Shown here in pieces: positions 1-6,657 of a stretch of 13,383 nucleotides of DNA (the first letter of the stretch is position 1; each line of letters starts with the position of its first letter). Under the pieces are notes generated by a model, which was not told the origin of the DNA, made no database searches, and was given only the letters and a program-made list of their open reading frames with translations. The translations under genes were made by a program, and so were the position numbers. Source of the DNA: JAQAZP01 sp032127265 (GTDB lineage: Bacteria; Acidobacteriota; JAQAZP01); the NCBI GenBank assembly GCA_032127265.1, contig JAQAZP010000154.1, positions 1 through 13,383 of the forward strand, read 5' to 3'.

Positions 1-270
1 GCACTGGAAGTTGCAGCCCACGGCAGCGAAGGAGAACGATTCGTGCCCCGGCAGACAATGGAAGATCGGTTTCTTCTCGATGGGGTCGATGCCGGCGGAT
101 GCGGCCAGACCGTAGACCAGGCTGTGCAGCGTACCCGACTGGTTCAGGCGCACACCGCAAATGCCGGTCTTGCCCGGCTCGATGACACATCGGTGGTGGC
201 AGAGGTCGCAGCGCACCCTGTCATCATCCAGCCGGCTGTAGAGCACGGCCTCGATCCGCGGTTGATCCAT
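1..270 (-). CDS. amrS: AmmeMemoRadiSam system radical SAM enzyme (AmrS), N-terminal part
   Basis: Not a long open frame in its own right, but the reverse complement of 1-270 reads as 90 uninterrupted codons starting with ATG at 270 and running off the window edge. The translation has the N-terminal signature of the AmrS family: a cysteine cluster (C21, C24, C28, C38 in CDLCHHRC...GICGVR), then a DPIEKKP segment at residues 62-68, a LPGHES-like stretch, and GCNFQC at 85-90, which carries the first two cysteines of the CxxxCxxC cluster that binds the SAM-cleaving iron-sulfur centre. The family usually occurs with Memo-like and AMMECR1-like proteins; the reaction is not established. The start overlaps the stop of the upstream radical SAM gene by one base (TGATG), so the two are probably translationally coupled. 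The C-terminal part lies outside the window. Confidence 0.9.
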   Translation of the reverse strand, partial: MDQPRIEAVLYSRLDDDRVRCDLCHHRCVIEPGKTGICGVRLNQSGTLHSLVYGLAASAGIDPIEKKPIFHCLPGHESFSFAAVGCNFQC

Positions 271-1940
271 CACCCGTCCCCTTGCGCAGCAGCGGCTTGT
301 TCAGCCCGGCAATAATCGGACCACAGCCCCTCACGTCCGGCCAGGTTTACCATCGACTCCCACGGGAAAACCGTGTCCGCGGTCCGTTTCTCGTACAGCA
401 GTTTCTCCAGGTCGATCCCCTCGTCGGCCGCGGCATTGCGCCAGCTCTGTCCCTGGTCGATGGCGCGGACCAGCACCCGGCCCATTTCCTCCCCGCCCAG
501 GGCCAGCATTCCCTGGGCCAGCGCCGGCACCACTCCACCGGTCTGCAACTGGAGATTCGGCGTCTTGGCCCTCTTCACCTCCCGGTTGAGCAACCGCATC
601 CGGGCCTTCAGTTCCCCGGGCGGCAGCATCGGCGCCCACTGGTAGGGCGTGTGGGGCCGCGGGACAAAGGGCTTGGCCGTGGCCGCCACGGTGAGCCCCG
701 GCACAAGGTCCCCGGCGGACCGGGCCAGTTCGGCGGAAAAGCGGCCGATCTCCCTCACATCCTCCTCCCGCTCCCCGGGCAAGCCGACGATGAAGTAGAG
801 CTTGAGGCGCTTGAACGGCCGCCCCGGGACTCTCCCCAGCCGGCGGACAAACTCGAAATAGTCCTCCTCCTTCTCCCGCTTGCCCACCAGCGCCCGCAAC
901 CGGGCCGAACCGGCTTCCGGGGCGATGGTCACCGTCTTCTGGCCGCTGGCGGCCAGGGCCTGGAGCAGGCGGTTACTGGTGGAAGAGGCTCGGAGGGAGG
1001 GGAGCGAGACCGGGATACCATCCTCCAGCGGCAACCGGCAGATCTCGTCCAGCTGCGGATGGTTCGCCGCCGAAGAGGCCACCAGGCCCACCCGGTTCCA
1101 GCCCTCCCGGGGCAGGTCAAGAATCGTCCGGCGGAGCAGCCCGGCATCGGACCAGAGCGGCCGGCCCATGCCGCAGCCCACCAGACAGAAGCGGCAGTGC
1201 CATGGGCATCCTCGACCGGTCTCGGCCAGCAGCATGCTGCCGAATTCGGTATTCGGGGTGACCAGCACCGAGTGGGCCGGACTCCGGTGGGACGAAACCG
1301 GCCCGGCACTGACCCGGCTCACCGGCCGCGGCGGGGCCAGCGCCGGAACCAGCACACCTTCCAGCTCGGCCAGTTGTTCCAGCAACTCCCGGCGGCCGCG
1401 CCGGCGCTGGCTAAAGATCAGTTCCATGGCCCGGGGCACGATCACCTCGGCATCACCGACAAAGACCAGGTCCACAAAGGATGAGAAGGGCGCCGGGTTC
1501 ATGACGGCACAGACACCGCCGGCGGCCACCAACGGGTCTTGCTCGCCCCGGGCGGATGCGAAACGCGGCACACCGGCCAGATCGAGCATGCGCACCAGGT
1601 TCAGCAGGTCCAGTTCGTAGCTCAGGGAAAAGGCGATCAACCTGGCCGCAGATACCGGCGCCCCACCCTCCAGGGTGTAGAGCGGTGTGCGGGTCCGCAG
1701 GTGCGTCTCCAACTCGGCCTCCCGGGGGAGAAAGACCCGATCCACCGGCCCGGGCACATGGCGCCGCAGTTGTCCGAACACCGACTGGAAACCGAGGCTG
1801 GCCATCCCGATGCGGTAGTGGTTGGGGAAGGCCAGGACCACCTGGGGGCTGGTACCCGGTTCGAGGGGGGTGGCCATGGGATCCAGGACCGTCTCTTCCG
1901 CGATCAGCGACCGGCCGGCGGCAAAGAATTTATTCCGCAT
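270..1940 (-). CDS. B12-binding-type radical SAM protein (COG1032-like)
   Basis: A 556-residue protein. The radical SAM cluster motif CxxxCxxC is clear at C245, C249 and C252 (within ETGRGCPWHCRFC). The N-terminal third resembles the cobalamin-binding-like region of COG1032 proteins (AFPNHYRIGMASLGFQ at about 37-52; GG...NPAPFSSFVDLVFVGDAE at about 141-164), but I see no DxHxxG motif for the lower axial B12 ligand, so cobalamin binding is doubtful. GLPGEREED near the middle of the catalytic region is typical of this class. The substrate is unknown. The ATG start is preceded by GGAGG about six bases upstream, and the gene begins 12 bases after the DUF2723 gene. It overlaps the amrS start by one base. 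Pairing with amrS suggests a shared modification pathway; that is inference. Confidence 0.85.
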   Translation of the reverse strand: MRNKFFAAGRSLIAEETVLDPMATPLEPGTSPQVVLAFPNHYRIGMASLGFQSVFGQLRRHVPGPVDRVFLPREAELETHLRTRTPLYTLEGGAPVSAARLIAFSLSYELDLLNLVRMLDLAGVPRFASARGEQDPLVAAGGVCAVMNPAPFSSFVDLVFVGDAEVIVPRAMELIFSQRRRGRRELLEQLAELEGVLVPALAPPRPVSRVSAGPVSSHRSPAHSVLVTPNTEFGSMLLAETGRGCPWHCRFCLVGCGMGRPLWSDAGLLRRTILDLPREGWNRVGLVASSAANHPQLDEICRLPLEDGIPVSLPSLRASSTSNRLLQALAASGQKTVTIAPEAGSARLRALVGKREKEEDYFEFVRRLGRVPGRPFKRLKLYFIVGLPGEREEDVREIGRFSAELARSAGDLVPGLTVAATAKPFVPRPHTPYQWAPMLPPGELKARMRLLNREVKRAKTPNLQLQTGGVVPALAQGMLALGGEEMGRVLVRAIDQGQSWRNAAADEGIDLEKLLYEKRTADTVFPWESMVNLAGREGLWSDYCRAEQAAAAQGDG

Positions 1941-1952
1941 AGCCGTCCTCCA

Positions 1953-4103
1953 CTACCGGGAAACCGGCGGCGCCGGTCTCTCTGCTGGGGCTTCGAGAGC
2001 AGCCAGGTTCCTCCGGGCTTCTTCGTAGTCCGGGTTGAGAGTAAGTGCCTGTCGCAGGTGCTTCACCGCTTCGGCCTGCTTTCCCATGGTAACAAAGATC
2101 GCGGCAATGTTGTTGTGCAATACTTCCTCCGGGGCACTGAGACGGAAACAGGCCTCATACTGCTCCAGTGCGCCCTGATGGTCACCCAGACGCTGGAGCA
2201 GGGCGCCCAGATCCATCCGCGTCCCCGGGTCGCCCGGGTCCAGATTCACGGCCTGGCCCAGAAGCCCGCCAGCCTCTTCCGCGCGCCCCCCCGCGGCCAG
2301 GGCCGCAGCCGCGTAACGCAGCACCCACTTGGAATCGTAGCCGATGGCGGCGGCGCGGAGATACTCCTCCCCGGCGCGTCCGGCCAGGCCCCAGGAACGA
2401 TACATGTCCGCTTCGTAGAGACGGTAGGTGGCCAGCACCTGGCGGGCGTCCTGCCAGATCCGGCCCTGGCGGATGCGCCGTTCGCCGCGGAGACGGTAGG
2501 CTCCGAACTGCTCGGCCGGATCCCCGGCCCAGCCGGTGCCGGCCACGGCCAACAAGATCCCGGCCTGCTCCACCCGCACCGTACGGTTCATCCGGTGGGT
2601 GTAAAAGACCGGCACCGCGGCCCTGGCGATGATCGCGGCATCAACCCCGTCCAGACGCACCTGAAGTTCGTTCGGCGGCAGATGCCGCCAGCTGTAGAGG
2701 TCGTATTCGTCGCCGAAGAGGTTGCCTGCCCGGTCGTGGAGCACCAGGTCGCTGCGCTCGCCCTCCACCCGGGTGAGGTAGAGCAGCGGGAAGATGTCGA
2801 GGTAATGAAAAGCCACGAGATGGGAGCCCTCGGGCATGGTGGACAGCATATTCCGGGCGTGGTCGGCCGCCGGGGACCAGCCGCTCTTGTCCTGTGACGG
2901 GTAGAGCAGGATCCCCCGCACCACCGGCACGGCGATGAGCAGGGCCCAGACCAGCGCGGTGAACAGCGGCAGCGGCATCCGCTTCTCCCGCACCAGTGAG
3001 TGTGCGGCCAGGCCTACCAGATACTGCGCTCCGAGAGCCAGGCAGGCCACACCGGCTATCCAGGCAGGCCACAGGTAACGATACATCAGGTGCAGGTCAT
3101 CCGGATTGCCGTAGGCCACCACCATGGCCAGGTTGAGCAGCACCAGCAGGAGCAGGCCCAAAAAGACGAACCGGCGGCGGTGCCAGAGAACCCAGGCGCC
3201 GAAGACGGCCAGCAGGGTCCCGGCGGCGCTGAATTCGGAGATGAACAGTCCAACGGCCTGTTTCACTGCCAGCCAGGACTGGTAGGGCGTGCGGGTGAAC
3301 TCCTTGTAACTCCACTGCCCCTGGGAGATGTAGAAGAGAAAACGCTCCACGTCGTCCGGTCTCGACCAGTTGAGCTCGGGGCCGGCGGCAGCCCGCAGCG
3401 GGATGTAGATGTAGAAGAGCAGCGGCAGGAGAAAAGCCGCGCAACCGAGCAGCCAAAGCCGGCGCGATCGAAGGAATCGCCGGTCAGCCCCCAGCAGGAT
3501 CAGCGGCAGCGCCGGCAGCACCAGCAGGCCGCTGAAATGCACCGCCGCGGCCAGGCCGGCGGCAAGAAAGGCCAGCACCGAGGAGCGAAGGTCTCCGCGC
3601 CAGGCCCCGTGGATGGCCAGGGTCAGGGCCAGGGCGACAAAGAAGGCGGCCATGGTGTAGACCTTGGCCTCGGTGCCGTGATCCCACATGGTGGGCAGGA
3701 ACCCGGTGAACAGCGCGGCGCAGGCGGCCAGGGACTTGTATTGTCCCAGGGCACGGACGAGAAAGTAGACCGCCGTCGCGGTGAGCGCTCCGAAAATGGC
3801 CGAGAAGACGTTGAGCCTGAAGGCCAGATCCCCGAAGGGGAAGACAAGGGTGAACAGTTTGCCGGCCAGCAAGTAGAGGGGAAAACCGGTGGGATGGGGC
3901 ACGCCCATGGTGACCGCGGCCGTGATCAACTCGCCGCTGTCGCCAAACGTGACGGTGGGGGCAGCGGTCTTGAGGTAGACCGCGAACACCGAAACGAAAA
4001 CCAGCAGACCAGCGTAGCGGTCGGCCTGGTCGGGACGCGGGTTCTCCACCACCCGGGGGACCGCCAGTTGCAGGGATCGCTGGAGTTGTGCGGAAAACCG
4101 CAT
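1953..4103 (-). CDS. DUF2723 multi-pass membrane protein with C-terminal TPR repeats
   Basis: A 716-residue inner-membrane protein. Residues 30-400 hold about ten hydrophobic segments. The first extramembrane loop has the DUF2723 signature FGDSGELITAA followed by GVPHPTGFPLY, with D55, E58 and H70 as the likely key residues. DUF2723 is a GT-C glycosyltransferase-like family related to eukaryotic TMEM260, so transfer of a lipid-linked sugar to protein is a reasonable guess, not shown. From about residue 550 to the end are three to four TPR units (e.g. ALEQYEACFRLS, AVKHLRQALTLNPDYEEARRNL). I chose ATG at 4103, with GGAG nine bases upstream. An in-frame GTG at 4193 would overlap the upstream gene and add a proline-rich, non-hydrophobic leader. 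It lies between the PilZ gene and the radical SAM gene in the same orientation. Confidence 0.85.
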   Translation of the reverse strand: MRFSAQLQRSLQLAVPRVVENPRPDQADRYAGLLVFVSVFAVYLKTAAPTVTFGDSGELITAAVTMGVPHPTGFPLYLLAGKLFTLVFPFGDLAFRLNVFSAIFGALTATAVYFLVRALGQYKSLAACAALFTGFLPTMWDHGTEAKVYTMAAFFVALALTLAIHGAWRGDLRSSVLAFLAAGLAAAVHFSGLLVLPALPLILLGADRRFLRSRRLWLLGCAAFLLPLLFYIYIPLRAAAGPELNWSRPDDVERFLFYISQGQWSYKEFTRTPYQSWLAVKQAVGLFISEFSAAGTLLAVFGAWVLWHRRRFVFLGLLLLVLLNLAMVVAYGNPDDLHLMYRYLWPAWIAGVACLALGAQYLVGLAAHSLVREKRMPLPLFTALVWALLIAVPVVRGILLYPSQDKSGWSPAADHARNMLSTMPEGSHLVAFHYLDIFPLLYLTRVEGERSDLVLHDRAGNLFGDEYDLYSWRHLPPNELQVRLDGVDAAIIARAAVPVFYTHRMNRTVRVEQAGILLAVAGTGWAGDPAEQFGAYRLRGERRIRQGRIWQDARQVLATYRLYEADMYRSWGLAGRAGEEYLRAAAIGYDSKWVLRYAAAALAAGGRAEEAGGLLGQAVNLDPGDPGTRMDLGALLQRLGDHQGALEQYEACFRLSAPEEVLHNNIAAIFVTMGKQAEAVKHLRQALTLNPDYEEARRNLAALEAPAERPAPPVSR

Positions 4104-4158
4104 GGCGAGTCTCTCCACCTCGGAGCAAGGGGTGCGGCTGGACGTTCGGGGTGGTGGA

Positions 4159-4899
4159 TCAGACGAGAAGCCCGCCCCGGGCATTCTCCACACTACTGAT
4201 GAAACGGATCAGCCGCAGGTGGTTCTCGGTGGAAATCCGGTCGAAAGTGATCACATAGAGCGGGCCCTCGCCCGGGCGGCTCACCGCCCGCTTGGCGTCA
4301 GCCACTTCCTTCACCGTTCCGGACGCCCAGACTTCACCCCCTCCAGGCAGGTAGAGAATGATCTCGGACAGTGTCTGCTCCCTGGCCAGCAGCGACCCCT
4401 CCCCTTCCCCGACGCAGGAAAATCCACCCGAACTGAGCGAGATCACAAGCAGTTCTTTATCGGCTCCCCGGGTATCATCCGTCGGTCCGCCCGGGATTCG
4501 GACGCGGAACTGTTCCGCCAGCTCAAAATAGACGCGCAGCGCCGTGCGCCGCTGGGTCACTTCCAGTTCGGTTGGATACCCGAGCTTCAACGCATCCCCG
4601 ATCCGTTCCTGGAATGTGGTCCGGAAGCGGAAGTATCCGCGGGGGGTACAGAAGGTCGTGAGCAGCACCGTTTCCGGCTTCAACTTCAATTCCCGGGCCA
4701 TCTGTTCCAGGTCATCCACCAGGAGGTAGCTCTCGGTGCTGGAGTAGCGTGATTTGATCAGGCGGCCCCGGACTCTCGTGCCGTTCTCATCCGACCCCAC
4801 CTGAAGCTCCACCTGGGTCAACCTTCGGGAGGCATCCTCGAGATTGAACCGGATATCACTGACCCGTTTCAGCGTGCGCATGGCCGATGAATGAGGCAT
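4159..4899 (-). CDS. PilZ-domain protein, YcgR/flagellar-brake-like
   Basis: A 246-residue two-domain protein without membrane segments. Residues about 20-115 form a beta-rich domain like the YcgR N-terminal domain. Residues about 116-240 resemble PilZ, the c-di-GMP receptor fold: RxxxR is present (R118 and R122 in QRRTALR), and the second motif reads SLSSGG (S154, S156, G159) where the family consensus is D/N-x-S-x-x-G, so the first acidic or amide residue is replaced by serine. Binding of c-di-GMP is therefore plausible but not certain. I chose ATG at 4899, four bases after the STAS stop, with GGAGG about 12 bases upstream inside that gene. A start at 4983 would overlap the STAS gene by 80 bases, and an ATG at 4881 is also possible. 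Pairing with a STAS protein suggests a small signalling module. Confidence 0.78.
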   Translation of the reverse strand: MPHSSAMRTLKRVSDIRFNLEDASRRLTQVELQVGSDENGTRVRGRLIKSRYSSTESYLLVDDLEQMARELKLKPETVLLTTFCTPRGYFRFRTTFQERIGDALKLGYPTELEVTQRRTALRVYFELAEQFRVRIPGGPTDDTRGADKELLVISLSSGGFSCVGEGEGSLLAREQTLSEIILYLPGGGEVWASGTVKEVADAKRAVSRPGEGPLYVITFDRISTENHLRLIRFISSVENARGGLLV

Positions 4900-4903
4900 G
4901 ATT

Positions 4904-5368
4904 TCAGTCGGCCTCCGCCGGTGCATGACCCAGAAGGTCCTGATCACCGCTGTCCGGCTGCCCGGATTCGGCGAATTGACCATCGGGAATCACCATTTCC
5001 TGGTCCGGGATTGCCTCCAAACTGTCAGCACCTGACTCCACATCCGCATCCCGGGGCAACGGCCCGTCGAACACGGTAAAAAATCGGCGCAAGTGATCCA
5101 TGTCCACAAGGCGGTTCAGATCGCCCCGCAGACCGGCCAGCAGCAACCGGCCGCCATGGTTGTCCACCCGATCCTGGATGGTACTCAGCGCACCGATGGC
5201 GGACACGCTCACTGTCTGAACGTCACTGAAATCAAAGTAGATGGTGGTCACCCGGTTGGTCAGCAGCAGGTCGACGTAGTCGTTCATCACCCCCAACTGA
5301 TCCAGCCCGATGGACCCGGAGAGAGTCAACACACCAGAGATCTCATTTTTTCGCAGGGAAATACCCAC
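4904..5368 (-). CDS. STAS-domain protein, anti-sigma-factor-antagonist-like
   Basis: A 154-residue cytoplasmic protein. Residues 1-105 fit the STAS fold (ISGVLTLSGSIGLDQ, then IYFDFSDVQTVSVSAIGAL, then GGRLLLAGLRGDLNRLVDM). In SpoIIAA-type antagonists the phosphorylated serine sits in a DSSG motif. Here the matching residues are S54-V55-S56-A57, so the usual aspartate and the phosphoacceptor serine appear replaced, although S56 remains. It may act without the classical kinase switch. Residues 106-154 are an acidic, probably disordered tail. I chose GTG at 5368, where STAS similarity begins. A TTG at 5446 is open in frame, but it lacks a ribosome binding site and lies only about five bases from the predicted transcription start. 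It is the first gene of the minus-strand operon. Confidence 0.78.
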   Translation of the reverse strand: MGISLRKNEISGVLTLSGSIGLDQLGVMNDYVDLLLTNRVTTIYFDFSDVQTVSVSAIGALSTIQDRVDNHGGRLLLAGLRGDLNRLVDMDHLRRFFTVFDGPLPRDADVESGADSLEAIPDQEMVIPDGQFAESGQPDSGDQDLLGHAPAEAD

Positions 5369-5457
5369 GGCACATCTCTTGCTCTCGCGTGTTGCCCACG
5401 CGCAAACGGGGACACTGGTTGGATACGAAACAGTCGGAATTAGCAACGGTCGGAAAA

Positions 5458-5486
5458 AGTCTAGCCCAGGAGTGACGGACAGTCAA
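5458..5486 (-). promoter_or_regulatory. sigma70-type promoter for the STAS-PilZ-DUF2723-radical SAM operon
   Basis: On the minus strand: TTGACT (5486-5481), a 17-base spacer, then TAGACT (5463-5458). Both boxes are close to consensus. Transcription would begin near 5451, leaving an untranslated leader of about 80 bases before the GTG at 5368. It starts 17 bases beyond the stop of the XRE gene on the same strand. Confidence 0.6.
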
Positions 5487-5502
5487 TGAGCGTAATGAAA
5501 AC

Positions 5503-6072
5503 TCAAATTGAGAAAGGAAAGCTGGTGGCGGTGAGTTCGGCGCACGCGCTCTCCTCGCCCCTGTTGCGGATTGAGATTTCCACGTTGGTTCTGAACTGCA
5601 TGCAGTAGCCTTCGATCAGGATGTATTGCTTGTCGCCGATCATGATGTCGATGGTTCCCTCGAGACACCGAAGAAACAGTTCTTCACGCATGGCCTTGCG
5701 CGGGTGAATTTCGGCACCGGCGAAGAGGTGCAGCACGCCGTTGACCAGCCAGTTTCCCACGACACGCCGGTTGAACATGTCGAGGCGCCACCGTTTCGCG
5801 GCATTCTCGCAGGTGACCCCATCGTCGGGCCCCGACCTCAATACGTCATTCCGGCCGTTGGCGCCCCGCCCGAGGAAATAGGCAAAGTTCTTTTCCAGTG
5901 CCGCAGCCAGCTTGAGCACGGTGAAAAAAGAATAGTCCACCTGCTCGTTTTCATATTTCCAGATGGTGCTGGGAGGAACCCTGGCCGCCCGGGACAACTT
6001 CTCGAGAGTCAGGTTTCGTTCTTTTCGCGCCCTCCTCAGCATTTCACCGAGGGGATACGTGGTCGTCTGCAT
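5503..6072 (-). CDS. XRE-family transcriptional regulator with C-terminal cupin domain
   Basis: A 189-residue protein. Residues 8-66 are a helix-turn-helix of the XRE/Cro type (LGEMLRRARKERNLTLEKLSRAARVPPSTIWKYEN). Residues about 105-185 look like a cupin-2 barrel (AGAEIHPRKAMREELFLRCLEGTIDIMIGDKQYILIEG). The canonical cupin metal ligands are mostly missing: the HxH position reads EIH and the late histidine is not evident. The barrel may therefore sense a ligand without metal, as in many XRE-cupin regulators. I chose ATG at 6072 because GGAGAAG lies just upstream. The open frame runs back to 6222, but that stretch has no recognisable domain. It has its own promoter about 180 bases upstream. 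Its target is unknown; the divergent tRNA-Arg/tadA unit and the downstream STAS operon are candidates. Confidence 0.82.
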   Translation of the reverse strand: MQTTTYPLGEMLRRARKERNLTLEKLSRAARVPPSTIWKYENEQVDYSFFTVLKLAAALEKNFAYFLGRGANGRNDVLRSGPDDGVTCENAAKRWRLDMFNRRVVGNWLVNGVLHLFAGAEIHPRKAMREELFLRCLEGTIDIMIGDKQYILIEGYCMQFRTNVEISIRNRGEESACAELTATSFPFSI

Positions 6073-6248
6073 CACTCTTCTCCGGAATATGGCGCGCTCG
6101 ACGAGCAGGCACCGCCCGACACTCGCTGACCGCAACACGTGGCAGCACCAATCAGGAATTGCTGAGGCGTGGAGCTTGAATTGGATGGAGCGATCAAGGC
6201 CGCACCAGTTCAACGCGTACAAACTTGTTCAGCATGCAACTGTCCGCA

Positions 6249-6277
6249 ATATTACTAACATAGCCCACACAGGTCAA
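6249..6277 (-). promoter_or_regulatory. sigma70-type promoter for the XRE-cupin gene
   Basis: On the minus strand: TTGACC (6277-6272), a spacer of exactly 17 bases, then TAATAT (6254-6249). Transcription would start near 6242 and give a leader of about 170 bases before the ATG at 6072. The divergent tRNA-Arg promoter is 80 bases away, so a regulator bound between them could affect both. Confidence 0.55.
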
Positions 6278-6356
6278 GGCCGGGAGGGAAATTTTTCGCC
6301 TCGATCACCCCCCGATGCAGGAGGAACCATACCACTGAAAATATCAATCGCTGCCG

Positions 6357-6385
6357 TTGACATTTGTGACCGACTTCTATAGATT
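6357..6385 (+). promoter_or_regulatory. Promoter for tRNA-Arg(ACG)
   Basis: A perfect -35 box TTGACA (6357-6362), a 17-base spacer and TAGATT (6380-6385) as -10. It lies 31 bases before the mature tRNA 5' end, the usual distance for a processed tRNA leader. It may also drive tadA if transcription passes the terminator. Confidence 0.65.
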
Positions 6386-6416
6386 TGCCCTCTGTCAAAA
6401 CGAGCGGTTGGCTTGC

Positions 6417-6493
6417 GCGCCCATAGCTCAGTTGGATAGAGCGTCTGACTACGAATCAGAAGGCCAGAGGTTCAAGTCCTCTTGGGCGCGCCA
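6417..6493 (+). tRNA. tRNA-Arg, anticodon ACG
   Basis: A complete 77-base cloverleaf. Acceptor GCGCCCA pairs with TGGGCGC at 6483-6489, the anticodon loop is CTACGAA between TCTGA and TCAGA, the T arm is AGAGG-TTCAAGT-CCTCT, the discriminator is G, and CCA is encoded. Adenosine 34 in ACG is the classical bacterial target of TadA, which converts it to inosine so that one tRNA reads CGU, CGC and CGA. The tadA gene follows downstream. Confidence 0.96.
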
Positions 6494-6520
6494 ATTTATG
6501 ACCGGGCACCGCGGAAGGTA

Positions 6521-6567
6521 CCCCCACAGCCGGTTTCGATACTACCGGCGGGGGGCTTTTTGGTTTT
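6521..6567 (+). terminator. Rho-independent terminator after tRNA-Arg
   Basis: A GC-rich hairpin: CCCCC-aca-GCCGG on the left arm (three-base bulge) pairs with CCGGC-GGGGG on the right, with a loop of about 11 bases, followed by CTTTTTGGTTTT. It should end most tRNA-Arg transcripts before tadA. Confidence 0.7.
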
Positions 6568-6625
6568 GCCCGGAATTTTCACAGGTCTTCGACGCCGCAG
6601 CAGATGACCTGTGAAAATTCCGGGC
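6568..6625 (+). repeat. Perfect 20-bp inverted repeat between the tRNA-Arg terminator and tadA
   Basis: The left arm at 6568-6587 (starts GCCCGGAATT, ends CACAGGTC) is the exact reverse complement of the right arm at 6606-6625. The loop is 18 bases. The arms begin immediately after the T tract of the upstream terminator, and the right arm ends 19 bases before the tadA ribosome binding site. It could fold in RNA as an attenuator, form an operator, or be a small palindromic insertion. No T run follows it, so it is not a standard terminator. Confidence 0.85.
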
Positions 6626-6644
6626 GGGGTGCCGGCCGCAGCGT

Positions 6645-6649
6645 GGAGG
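6645..6649 (+). promoter_or_regulatory. Ribosome binding site that fixes a TTG start for tadA
   Basis: GGAGG eight bases before TTG at 6658. It is the only strong Shine-Dalgarno-like sequence near any in-frame start of this gene and decides between starts at 6604, 6658 and 6703. Confidence 0.65.
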
Positions 6650-6657
6650 AACCGGTT

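Noticed and set aside
282..1484. A 400-codon plus-strand open frame opposite the radical SAM gene
   Set aside because: It lies antisense to a gene with clear conserved motifs, has the low-complexity composition of a GC-rich shadow frame, and shows no domain.
3000..4199. A 399-codon plus-strand open frame opposite the DUF2723 gene
   Set aside because: Gln/Gly/Glu-rich shadow of the membrane protein codons; no motif.
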